Shown piece after piece: positions 25,693 to 33,829 of a stretch of 64,000 bases of DNA (the stretch's first letter is position 1; each line of letters opens with the position of its first letter). The stretch lies in contig JOEL01000034.1 in NCBI GenBank assembly GCA_000720995.1, forward strand, positions 1 to 64,000, read 5' to 3'. A program made the position numbers and the translations under genes. The stretch is from Streptomyces celluloflavus (GTDB lineage Bacteria; Actinomycetota; Actinomycetes; Streptomycetales; Streptomycetaceae). The notes beneath the pieces were generated by a model that worked only from the letters and a program-made list of their open reading frames with translations, was not told the DNA's origin and ran no database searches.

Positions 25693-27233
25693 CGGGACAG
25701 CCAGACGTTTTCGAGCTGGACGCGTCCGTAGCCGGGGAGTTGGGGCAGGCGGTGCACCTTGGGCGCGGCCAGGTCGATTCCGTCGGCCATGCCCCACAGG
25801 AGGTAGCCGGACCGGTCGTGCTCGATCTGCTGGAGGTCGCGCAGGGCGGCGGTGCGGGCCTCGGGGGCGCCGGTGGCGATGGCCTTGTGGTAGGCGGCGT
25901 CGAAGTCCTTGTCCGACCAGCCGGCTTCGTTCTGCCCGGATCCGGTGGTCATGGTCTTGGACGCGAAGAAGACCACGGAGTCGTTGGTGCCCCAGTAGTT
26001 GGTGTAGAAGTCGCCCTTGAGCCAGGTCTTGTCGTAGAAGGTGCCGGACTCCTGCTTGACGACCTCGACCTTGACGCCGGCCTCGCGGGCCTGGGCGGCG
26101 AACAGGGTGGCGGACTCCGCGAGCCCGGCGATGTCCTCGGTGGTGACCAGCTGGTAGGTCTTGCCGAAGTCGAACCCGGCGTCCGTGAGCAGCTGTTTGG
26201 CCTTGGCGAGGTCGCGGGTGCGCTGCGGGATGTTCTTGGCGTAGCCGGGGTCGCCGGTGCCCAGGATGTCGTTGGCGACGGTGCCGTATCCGGACAGGAC
26301 CTGCTTGACCATGGCCTCGCGGTCCACGATCAGCTTCATCGCCTCGCGGACCCTGGCATCGGCGAACGGGCCGCCGGAGGTGCGCATCACGAGGGGCATC
26401 GCCATATCGTTCGGGCGCCGGATGACCTGGATGTCCTTGCGCGCGTCGGCGGTGCGGGCCGCGACGGCGCCGGCGTTGGAGGCCAGGTCGATCTGACCGG
26501 ACAGCATCGCGTTCGCCATGGCCTGGGGGCTTTCGAACATGGTCACCTCGATGGCGTCGAGCGGGACCGGGCCGCCGTGCCAGTGCTCGTTGCGCAGCAG
26601 CCGGGCGTTGCCGCCGCGGTACCAGTCGAGCTTGAACGGGCCGGTGCCCGGAGCCTTGGCGATGTCCTTGTCGGGGGTGTCCTTCTTGAGGATGAACGTC
26701 GACAGGCGGGTGATCATGGGGAGTTCGGCGTTGGCGAAGTCGGAGACGAGGACGACGGTGTCCTTGCCGTCGGCGGTGATGTGGTCCGCCGTGATGCCGG
26801 GCAGGCGGGCGGCTCCGGCGGGGGTGTTGCGCAGGCGGCGCAGCGACCAGACCACGTCCTCGGCGGTGACCGGGCTCCCGTCGTGGAACGTCGCCCCCTT
26901 GGCGATGGTGAAGCGCCAGGTCTTGAGGTCCGCCGAGGGCTTCCAGGCGGAGGCGAGGCGGCCGACGGTGTTCTGCTTGAGACCGGGTGCGGTGAGGGTG
27001 TCGTAGACCAGGGCGATGACGAGGTAGTCGCTCTCGTTGCCCTGATTGCCGTGCGGGTCGCGGGTGATGGCGGAGGCGCGGCCCAGGGCGCCGACGCGCA
27101 GGGTGCCGCCCTTCTGCGGAGTGCCGCCGGAACCGGAGGACGCCGCGTCCTTGCCGCCCCCGCAGGCGGCGAGCAGCGCGGCCGCGCCCATGCCGCCGCC
27201 GGCCCACAGCACCTGGCGCCTGTTCCAGTCCAC
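25689..27233 (-). CDS. Nik/Dpp-type substrate-binding lipoprotein
   Basis: The 514-residue protein is SBP family 5. The N-terminus holds a twin-arginine-like NRR (residues 4-6) and a lipobox LAAC with the lipidated Cys at about 23, so it is exported and anchored to the outer face of the membrane. Family motifs include LVYDTLTAPG, WRFTIAKGATFHDGSPVTAEDVVWSL, and GTGPFKLDWY. NikA and CntA, relatives of this fold, bind metal complexes of small aminopolycarboxylates. With the iron box 31 bases upstream and the biosynthetic operon opposite, uptake of an iron chelate is the best inference. Confidence 0.88.
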   Translation of the reverse strand: MDWNRRQVLWAGGGMGAAALLAACGGGKDAASSGSGGTPQKGGTLRVGALGRASAITRDPHGNQGNESDYLVIALVYDTLTAPGLKQNTVGRLASAWKPSADLKTWRFTIAKGATFHDGSPVTAEDVVWSLRRLRNTPAGAARLPGITADHITADGKDTVVLVSDFANAELPMITRLSTFILKKDTPDKDIAKAPGTGPFKLDWYRGGNARLLRNEHWHGGPVPLDAIEVTMFESPQAMANAMLSGQIDLASNAGAVAARTADARKDIQVIRRPNDMAMPLVMRTSGGPFADARVREAMKLIVDREAMVKQVLSGYGTVANDILGTGDPGYAKNIPQRTRDLAKAKQLLTDAGFDFGKTYQLVTTEDIAGLAESATLFAAQAREAGVKVEVVKQESGTFYDKTWLKGDFYTNYWGTNDSVVFFASKTMTTGSGQNEAGWSDKDFDAAYHKAIATGAPEARTAALRDLQQIEHDRSGYLLWGMADGIDLAAPKVHRLPQLPGYGRVQLENVWLSR

Positions 27234-27263
27234 GTCGCCCTCGCTCCACTCGTCCGCAAATTC

Positions 27264-27282
27264 TTAGGGTTGCCTATCCTAA
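27264..27282 (-). promoter_or_regulatory. iron box for the importer operon (DmdR/IdeR type)
   Basis: TTAGGGTTGCCTATCCTAA closely fits the 19-bp actinobacterial iron box TTAGGTTAGGCTNACCTAA. It lies 31-49 bases upstream of the lipoprotein start on the reverse strand. DmdR1/IdeR with Fe(II) would repress here. Confidence 0.8.
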
Positions 27283-27434
27283 TGACGGCTATTTTCACAA
27301 GAGTGCGGGGTCGGCCGGTAGTGCCCGGCCGTCATCGGCCGGCGCTCGGGGGTGGTGATCGGCCCCTCGTGGGGCGGGAGTTCCGGGTGGTGGAACGGGA
27401 AGTTCCGCGGGTGCGCACAGAAGTGACGAAATGG

Positions 27435-27453
27435 TTAGGCTTGCCTTACCTAA
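27435..27453 (+). promoter_or_regulatory. iron box for the biosynthetic operon (DmdR/IdeR type)
   Basis: TTAGGCTTGCCTTACCTAA is the second and stronger iron box in the divergent promoter region. It is about 170 bases upstream of the oxygenase start, which leaves room for a leader. The pair makes both operons iron-repressed. Confidence 0.83.
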
Positions 27454-27622
27454 GTCGAGTGGGTAGCTTCCTCACGTCCGCCGGACGCCGGGCACGGGGA
27501 CCGCGCGCTGAACCGTCCCCGCACACCGGCCGCAGCGCGCGCTCCGCCATGCCCGGGAGCCGCGCGCGGACCCGATCCGCCGCCCTCGTTCGCCGCCCTC
27601 AACGGAAACGGACCGCCTCGAC

Positions 27623-28618
27623 ATGAGCACGGGAACCGCCCCCGTCCGCCCACTCGACACCGCCGGCGCCGAAGAACTGCGCCGGGCCGCCGAGCAGATC
27701 CACACCGAATTCGGCACCTCGGCCACCTCACCCGGACTCCTGGCCCGCGTCGCCGAGTCCGCCGCCGGACTGAGCGAACCCGTCCGCCATCAGCTGCGCC
27801 CCGTCGACACCGACGACGGCCTGTTCGTCCTGCGGGGCCTCGACGTCGACGACGACGAGATAGGGCCCACCCCCGCCGGCTGGGCCGCCGCGGGCGACAG
27901 CGCCGCCGTCCACGACATCGTCCTGCTGCTGCTCGCCACGGTCATGGGCAACCCCCTCGCCTGGGAAGGGCAGCAGGACGGCCGCTTCGTCCACAACATC
28001 GTGCCCGCCCCCGGCCACGAGACCGAACAGACCGGCGCCAGCAGCACCGTGCTGCTCAGCCCGCACACCGAGGACGCCTTCCACCCCGGCCGCGCCCATC
28101 TGCTGATGCTCGGCTGCCTGCGCAACCACGACTCCATCGCCACCACCGCCGCCGGTATCCGCAAGGCCGAACTCGACGAGGCCGACATCGCGCTGCTGAG
28201 CAGGCCACTGCTGCCGATCCTCCCCGACGACGCGTACACCGGGGCCCGGGACTTCGACGGGGGACACCCGCCCGCCGTCCCCACCCTCTTCCGCGCCGAG
28301 GACGGCCTGACGCTGCGTTTCGACCCCGCCTACACCCCGGTGGCCGACGCCCCGCCCGCCCACCGCGCCGCCTACCAGCGGCTCTCCGACGAACTCGCCC
28401 GCGTCTCGGTCGCCGTGAGCCTGCGGCCGGGCGAAGTGCTGATCGTCGACAACGACCTCGTCGTCCACGGCCGCGTCCCGTTCCGGGCCCGCTACGACGG
28501 CACCGACCGCTGGCTCAAGCGCGCCTCCGTCCGCGTCCCCGGGCGGCGCACCCGCCCGCCGGCCGAGGCCGCCGAACACGGCTACGGTCAGGCCGCCGTC
28601 GAAGCCCACGCCGCCTGA
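27623..28618 (+). CDS. clavaminate-synthase/VioC-like Fe(II)/2-oxoglutarate oxygenase
   Basis: The 331-residue enzyme has the iron triad of this group: LLSPHTEDAF with His148 and Glu150 (HxE rather than HxD) and a distal His282 in LVVHGR. An Arg near 300 (RWLKRASVR) would bind 2-oxoglutarate. HxE members (clavaminate synthase, VioC, OrfP, AsnO) hydroxylate the beta carbon of amino acids such as arginine or asparagine. It heads the iron-box biosynthetic operon; the next gene starts 24 bases later. I infer beta-hydroxylation of an amino acid, possibly arginine, that becomes part of the chelator. Confidence 0.8.
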   Translation: MSTGTAPVRPLDTAGAEELRRAAEQIHTEFGTSATSPGLLARVAESAAGLSEPVRHQLRPVDTDDGLFVLRGLDVDDDEIGPTPAGWAAAGDSAAVHDIVLLLLATVMGNPLAWEGQQDGRFVHNIVPAPGHETEQTGASSTVLLSPHTEDAFHPGRAHLLMLGCLRNHDSIATTAAGIRKAELDEADIALLSRPLLPILPDDAYTGARDFDGGHPPAVPTLFRAEDGLTLRFDPAYTPVADAPPAHRAAYQRLSDELARVSVAVSLRPGEVLIVDNDLVVHGRVPFRARYDGTDRWLKRASVRVPGRRTRPPAEAAEHGYGQAAVEAHAA

Positions 28619-28642
28619 CCACCCACCACACCGAGGACGGAC

Positions 28643-29674
28643 ATGACCGAGACGAAGAACCAGGCCGCCGACGCCGCCCCCGGCATACCCGCCGACGACA
28701 CCACCCTGCGCATACTGTCCACCAGCGACCTCGCCGGTATCGACATCACCCTGACCGACGTCGTCGACACGGTGGAGGGCGCCTACCGCACCCTGGCCGC
28801 GGGCCGGTCGGACAACCCCCGCAAACTCACCGTGCGGCCCGCCGACGGCCACTCCGTCTCCTACGCGATGCTCGGCCGGGACGGTTCCCGCAACGTCGTC
28901 GCCTTCAAGACCTCGTACAAAAACGGTCTGGACAAGGGCCGCGCGGAACAGCACTACTACACCGCCCTCACCCTCTACGACGACATCACCGGCCTGCCGG
29001 TCGCGATGATGGACTGCGGCCGCATCGGCGCGCTGCGCACCCCCGCCGTCTCCGCGCTGCTGGCCCGCGAATGCGCCCGGCCCGGCGCCCGCAGCGCCCT
29101 GGTCATCGGGACCGGCACCCAGGGGCGCCTGGCCCTGCCGTTCCTGCTGACCACCCTGCCGGACCTGACGCGCCTGATGCTCTGCGGCACCCACCCCGAG
29201 GGCATCGCCGCCGTACGGGAGCACCTGCGCACCCACTTCCCCGACCGGGACCTGGAGATCGTCACCGACCTGCGGGCCGCGGCGGGCGACGCCGACATCA
29301 TCCTCGCCACCGCCGGCGGCCACACGACCGCCGCGGTCGAGGCCGACTGGCTCAAGCCCGGCGCGCTCACCGTCCTCGTCGGCCACGGGCTGGCGCCCTC
29401 CACCCTCCACCGCGCCGACCGCGTCGTGGCCACCAGCGAGGCGCAGATGAAGGTCACCGGCACCGACATGGCCGACACGACCGGCGGATTCCCGGCCGTC
29501 GACACCGAGTTCCCGCCGGTCATCGCGGGCGTCACCGCCGGCCGCCGCTCGGCGGAGGAACGCGTCTTCGCCTACAACAGCGGGCTCGTCGTCACCGACA
29601 TCGCCCTCGGCCACCGCTTCGCCCAACTCGCCATCGACCAGGGCCTGGGGCAGCAGGTGCCGCTGTGGCGGTGA
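28643..29674 (+). CDS. SbnB-like ornithine-cyclodeaminase-family dehydrogenase
   Basis: The 343-residue protein belongs to the ornithine cyclodeaminase/mu-crystallin family. The NAD-binding Rossmann motif is VIGTGTQG (residues about 154-161); other markers are FKTSYKNGLDKG and MDCGRIGALRTPAVSALLA. In staphyloferrin B synthesis SbnB oxidatively cleaves the SbnA product to give 2,3-diaminopropionate and 2-oxoglutarate. The SbnA-like gene two genes downstream makes the same role likely here. The 3' end overlaps the decarboxylase start. Confidence 0.83.
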   Translation: MTETKNQAADAAPGIPADDTTLRILSTSDLAGIDITLTDVVDTVEGAYRTLAAGRSDNPRKLTVRPADGHSVSYAMLGRDGSRNVVAFKTSYKNGLDKGRAEQHYYTALTLYDDITGLPVAMMDCGRIGALRTPAVSALLARECARPGARSALVIGTGTQGRLALPFLLTTLPDLTRLMLCGTHPEGIAAVREHLRTHFPDRDLEIVTDLRAAAGDADIILATAGGHTTAAVEADWLKPGALTVLVGHGLAPSTLHRADRVVATSEAQMKVTGTDMADTTGGFPAVDTEFPPVIAGVTAGRRSAEERVFAYNSGLVVTDIALGHRFAQLAIDQGLGQQVPLWR

Positions 29675-31047
29675 CCGGCCCGCACACCACGGACCTCCCG
29701 ACCCTGCCGGCCCACCCCGACCCCGAAACCGACCAGGTACTGGACAGCGGCCTGCTGCACGAGCTGTCCTACGCCTTCGGCGGCCCCTTCCACTTCCTGC
29801 TGCCGCACCGGTTCGACGCCAACCTCACCGCCTTCCGCACCGCGCTGCGCGACGCCGGTGTGGCGGGGCGGGTGTACTACGCGAAGAAGGCCAACAAGGC
29901 CGCCGTCTGGCTGGAACGCTGCGCCGCCAACGACGCGGGCGTGGACGTCGCCAGCGCCCCGGAACTGCGCCAGGCCCTCGGGCACGGCGTACGCGGCGAG
30001 CACCTCGTGGTCACCGGCCCCGCCAAGAGCGAGGAACTGCTGCGACTGGCCGTCCGCCACGGCTGCCTGATCGCGGTGGACGCCCTCGACGAACTCGACC
30101 TGCTCCGGGCCCTCGCCGGGGAAGGTGCGGGACGCCCCGCCCGGCTGCTGCTCCGCCGGCTCCCGCCCGCCCAGCCGCACAGCCGCTTCGGCATGCCCGA
30201 CGCCGAGCTGACGGCGGCCCTGGAGCGGTGCGTACGCGCCGGGGACGCGGTACGCATGGAGGGCTTCAGCTTCCACCTCGCCGGCTACGCCACCCGGCCG
30301 CGCGCCGACCTCGCCGGCGAACTCCTCGACTGGTGCCTGCGGGCGCGGGCCCTGGGACTTCCGGCGGACCGGATCAGCATCGGCGGCGGCTTCGCCGTCG
30401 ACTACACCTCCGCCGGCCACTGGCAGACCTTCCTCGCCGGCCAGCGCCCCGAGCACTACCACGCCGGCAAGACGTTCCGGAACGCCGACTTCTACCCCTA
30501 CCACTCACCGGTCGCCGGAGCCGGCGCGCTGCGCGAGATCCTGGCCACCGTCCCCGCGAACGGGCACACCACCCTGGCCGCCCGCCTCCGCGAGACCGGC
30601 ACCCGGCTGCTGACGGAACCGGGCCGTGCTCTGCTGGACACGGCGGGTGCGTCCGTCTTCCGCGTCCAGGGCGTCAAGGACCGCGACGGCTACCGGATCG
30701 TCACGGTCGACGGCACCAGCCTGAGCCTGTCCGAGCAGTGGTTCAACAGCGAATACCTCCCCGATCCGCAGCTGGTGACCCCCGCCGGCCGGGCCCACGG
30801 CGACGGCGTCCACCCCGCCTGTGTGGGCGGCGCCTCCTGCCTGGACTCCGACCTGCTCACCTGGCGCAAGATCCGCTTCCCCGCCCGCCCCCGCGTCGGA
30901 GACCTGCTGGTCTACCCGAACACGGCCGGCTACCAGATGGACTCCAACGAGTCCCCCTTCCACGACCTGGCGCTGCCGCCCAAGGTCGTCCTTGACCGCC
31001 TCGGCGCCCGCCCGCGCTGGCGCCTGGACCGCCGCCCCGCCCTCTGA
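29665..31047 (+). CDS. type III PLP-dependent decarboxylase (LysA/SbnH-like)
   Basis: The 460-residue enzyme is taken from the GTG at 29665; the GTG at 29671, which overlaps the upstream stop as GTGA, is also possible. It has the alanine-racemase-like fold: RVYYAKKANKAA with the PLP lysine near residue 75, a GGGF phosphate-binding loop (ISIGGGFAVDY), TEPGRALLD, and the C-terminal barrel sequence CVGGASCLDSD, which contains the active-site Cys/Asp. SbnH, DAPDC and ODC share this layout. In the pathway it would decarboxylate the diaminopropionate-derived intermediate to an ethylenediamine unit. Confidence 0.85.
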   Translation: MAVTGPHTTDLPTLPAHPDPETDQVLDSGLLHELSYAFGGPFHFLLPHRFDANLTAFRTALRDAGVAGRVYYAKKANKAAVWLERCAANDAGVDVASAPELRQALGHGVRGEHLVVTGPAKSEELLRLAVRHGCLIAVDALDELDLLRALAGEGAGRPARLLLRRLPPAQPHSRFGMPDAELTAALERCVRAGDAVRMEGFSFHLAGYATRPRADLAGELLDWCLRARALGLPADRISIGGGFAVDYTSAGHWQTFLAGQRPEHYHAGKTFRNADFYPYHSPVAGAGALREILATVPANGHTTLAARLRETGTRLLTEPGRALLDTAGASVFRVQGVKDRDGYRIVTVDGTSLSLSEQWFNSEYLPDPQLVTPAGRAHGDGVHPACVGGASCLDSDLLTWRKIRFPARPRVGDLLVYPNTAGYQMDSNESPFHDLALPPKVVLDRLGARPRWRLDRRPAL

Positions 31048-31077
31048 CCTCCCGCCACCTGCCCCAGGAGCGCCCCC

Positions 31078-32103
31078 ATGAACGAGGCCCTCGCGCGCCC
31101 CGCCGTGGTCTCCCGCATATCCGAACTCATCGGATACACCCCGCTGTTCGAGCTCTGCCGCACCGAGACCGGCAGCCGCCTCCTGCTCAAACTGGAGATG
31201 TACAACCCCACCGGCACCGCCAAGATCCGGATGGCCCGCCAGATGGTCCTCGACGCCGAGGCGCGCGGCGAACTGTGGCCCGGCGGCCGCATCATCGAGT
31301 CCACCTCCGGCAACACCGGCCTGGGACTGGCGGTCATCGCCGCCGAACGCGGCTACACCTTCACCGCCGTCGTCGACCACCACGCCTGCGCCGACAAACT
31401 GCGCGCCATGCGGGCACTGGGCACCGAACTCGTCTACGTCGCCGAGGACGGCACCGACGAACTGGCCACCGCCGCCCGTGAGGAACTGGCCGAGGACATG
31501 GCCCGCGGCCAGGACAACACGGTCTTCACCGAGCAGCACAACAACCTCAGCAACGGCATCGGTTACTTCCCGGTCGCCCACGAACTGCATCAGGCCCTCG
31601 ACGGGCAACTCGACGTCCTCATCGGCGCGGTGGGCACCGGCGGCGCGCTCTGCGGCACCGCCCGCGAACTGCGCACCCTGATGTCCGGCGTCACCGTGAT
31701 CGGCGTCGAGCCCAAGGGCTCCATCGCGTTCGGCGGCCCCGCCCACGACTACTACCAGTCCGGCACCGGCACCCCCGAAGGCGCCGAGATCGGCGCGCTC
31801 GTCGACTACGACCTGATCGACGAAGGCGTCAAGGTCGGCGACATCGAGGCATTCGCCACCGCCCGCGCCGTCGCCCGTACCGGCCTCCTCATCGGCGGCT
31901 CAGCCGGCGGCGTCGTCCACGAAGCCCTCACCCGGCTGCCCGCCCTGCCCCCGGGCACCACTATGGTCGCCCTGGTCAACGACGGCGGCGAAAAGTACCT
32001 GGACACCGTCTTCGACGACGACTGGATGAACGCCCGCAACCTCCTCGCCCCCGCCGTGGAACGCGAGATCGACGAAACGCTCACCAAACTCCGCAGGAAC
32101 TGA
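31078..32103 (+). CDS. SbnA-like PLP synthase (cysteine-synthase family)
   Basis: The 341-residue enzyme starts at the ATG at 31078 behind CAGGAG. It keeps the PLP lysine (Lys49 in NPTGTAKIRMA, although the usual Asp after Lys is Ile), the substrate loop STSGNTG (residues 75-81), and the phosphate-binding GAVGTGGALCGTA. SbnA joins O-phosphoserine and glutamate into N-(1-amino-1-carboxyl-2-ethyl)-glutamate. By analogy this enzyme performs a beta-substitution of an activated serine with an amino-acid nucleophile, forming the N-CH2-CH(NH2) bridge of the chelator. It is seven bases from the MATE gene. Confidence 0.83.
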   Translation: MNEALARPAVVSRISELIGYTPLFELCRTETGSRLLLKLEMYNPTGTAKIRMARQMVLDAEARGELWPGGRIIESTSGNTGLGLAVIAAERGYTFTAVVDHHACADKLRAMRALGTELVYVAEDGTDELATAAREELAEDMARGQDNTVFTEQHNNLSNGIGYFPVAHELHQALDGQLDVLIGAVGTGGALCGTARELRTLMSGVTVIGVEPKGSIAFGGPAHDYYQSGTGTPEGAEIGALVDYDLIDEGVKVGDIEAFATARAVARTGLLIGGSAGGVVHEALTRLPALPPGTTMVALVNDGGEKYLDTVFDDDWMNARNLLAPAVEREIDETLTKLRRN

Positions 32104-32110
32104 TGCCGCC

Positions 32111-33667
32111 ATGCAGCTGACCATCCTCCTCCGCGACAGCCGTGCCCTGGCCACCCTCGCCGTCCCCCTCATCCTCACCCAGCTCGCGCAGGTGGCCCTG
32201 ACCACCACCGACACCGTCATGATGGGGCTGCTCGGCACGGTCGACCTCGCGGCAGGAGGGCTGGCCATCGTCATCTTCAACCAGCTGCGCACCATGGGCG
32301 TGGGGCTGGTCACCTCCGTCGGCAACCAGATCGCCGCGGCCTCCGCACGGGCGGAAGCGGCACAGGGCTCCGGGGCGCCGGACGCCGGCGGGGCGGAGCG
32401 CGACGGAGCCGACGACCCGGCGGAGGGCAGCGGCGCCGGTGACCCGGGGGAGAGCAACGGCGCCGGTGGCCCGGCGGAGAGCGGTGGCGCCGGTGACCCG
32501 GTGGGGAGCGGCGGCGCCGGTGGCCCGGCGGAGAGCAGTGAGGAGGTCCGCCGGATCGTGCGCGCCAGCCTGGCGGTGGCCACCCTCGCCGGGGTGGCCG
32601 GAGCCGTCCTGATGCTCCTCATCGGCCAGGCCCTCACCCCGCTCGGCCAGGAAGCCGACGTCGTCGACCGCGCACAGACGATGCTGCTCGCGCTCGCGCC
32701 CGGCCTGGTGCCCTGCCTGTGGTTCCAGGCCATCCGCCAGTTCACCGTCGGCATGCGCCGCCCGCAGGCCCTGCTCCAGATCACCCTCGCCTCCGTCGCC
32801 GTCAACGCCGCCGTCAACTGGGCGCTCATCCACGGCACCTGGGGCCTGCCCAAGGTGGGCCTGCCCGGTGTCGGCGTGGCCACCTCGCTGGTCTACCTGC
32901 TCTCCTTCCTCGCCCTGTACGCCTCCGCGAAGCGGGACGAGGTCCTCGGCCCCCTGCTCAGCCTCAACATCGCGGCGGCCGACCGCGCCACGGTCCGCCG
33001 CCTCGTCAGGCTCGGCATACCCATCGCCGCGACCTACGGCTCCGAGGCCGGGTTCTTCTCCGTCACCGCCCTGACGGCCGGGTCCTTCGGCAGCGCCGCC
33101 CTGGCCGCGCACACCGCCGTCAACCAGCTCGTCTACATCGTCTTCCAGGTCGCGGTCGGCCTCTCCCACGCCGCGTCCATCAACGTCAGCCGCGAACTCG
33201 CCCTCGGCCGCACCGACACCGCGCTGCGCATCAAGAACACCGCGCTGGCCTGCGCCGCCGCCGTCATGGCCGTCGTCGCGGTCCTCTACATCACCCTGCC
33301 CCACCTGGTTCTGAGGCCCTTCTTCGACACCGGCGGTGGCAAGGACGCCGAAGCCGTCGCCATCGCCACCCATCTGCTCCTCGTCATCGCCGTCCTCCAG
33401 TTCTTCGACTGCGCCCAGAACATCGGCGTCGGACTGCTGCGCGGCCTCGACGACACCAAGAGCGGATTCCGCATCACCCTCATCGGCTACTGGGTCGTCG
33501 GCCTGCCCACCGCCTGGCTCCTCGGCTACGCCGCCGGCCTCCACACCCTCGGCATCTGGCTCGGCCTGCTCACCGGCCTCGCCGTCACCGCCGCCCTCCT
33601 CCTGCGCCGCTACGGCACCAGCCTTCGGGCGAGGGGCGCCGGGCAGGGGGTGGCAGCTGCGATGTAG
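32111..33667 (+). CDS. MATE-family efflux protein, probable metallophore exporter
   Basis: The 518-residue protein has the 12-span MATE layout (PF01554 twice): first half VPLILTQLAQVALTTTDTVMMG..., second half VRLGIPIAATYGSEAGFFSVTALTAGSFG. Residues about 80-143, in the loop after the second span, are a low-complexity Gly/Ser/Pro/Glu insertion made of nine-residue repeats absent from normal MATE proteins. The gene starts seven bases after the SbnA-like gene. As the last gene of the iron-regulated operon it most likely exports the finished chelator; drug efflux is a weaker alternative. Confidence 0.85.
   Translation: MQLTILLRDSRALATLAVPLILTQLAQVALTTTDTVMMGLLGTVDLAAGGLAIVIFNQLRTMGVGLVTSVGNQIAAASARAEAAQGSGAPDAGGAERDGADDPAEGSGAGDPGESNGAGGPAESGGAGDPVGSGGAGGPAESSEEVRRIVRASLAVATLAGVAGAVLMLLIGQALTPLGQEADVVDRAQTMLLALAPGLVPCLWFQAIRQFTVGMRRPQALLQITLASVAVNAAVNWALIHGTWGLPKVGLPGVGVATSLVYLLSFLALYASAKRDEVLGPLLSLNIAAADRATVRRLVRLGIPIAATYGSEAGFFSVTALTAGSFGSAALAAHTAVNQLVYIVFQVAVGLSHAASINVSRELALGRTDTALRIKNTALACAAAVMAVVAVLYITLPHLVLRPFFDTGGGKDAEAVAIATHLLLVIAVLQFFDCAQNIGVGLLRGLDDTKSGFRITLIGYWVVGLPTAWLLGYAAGLHTLGIWLGLLTGLAVTAALLLRRYGTSLRARGAGQGVAAAM
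32429..32536 (+). repeat. in-frame 27-bp tandem repeats inside the MATE gene
   Basis: Four units encode SGAGDPGE, SNGAGGPAE, SGGAGDPVG and SGGAGGPAE. They are in frame and lie in the cytoplasmic or periplasmic loop between the second and third predicted spans. Their near identity points to recent slippage-driven growth. Confidence 0.8.
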
Positions 33668-33829
33668 GGGGGTCTGCTGGTGTGGGGGGTGTGGCGTGGT
33701 GTGTGGGGTGAGGTGGCGAATGGTGTGACGTGGTGTGGTGCGGCCTGGCGGGTGGCGTGTGGCTGAGGGCTGGTGGCTGGGGCGGGTTGTGAGGGTGGGG
33801 CGGGGGCGGCCGAGGGGGTGACGGATTAC

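Noticed and set aside
24682..27249. Very long open frame on the reverse strand running across the binding protein and permease genes
   Set aside because: Its first 500 codons are Arg/Pro/Gly-rich nonsense in a different frame from the clear substrate-binding lipoprotein; only its tail is the real permease, which has its own GTG start at 25692.
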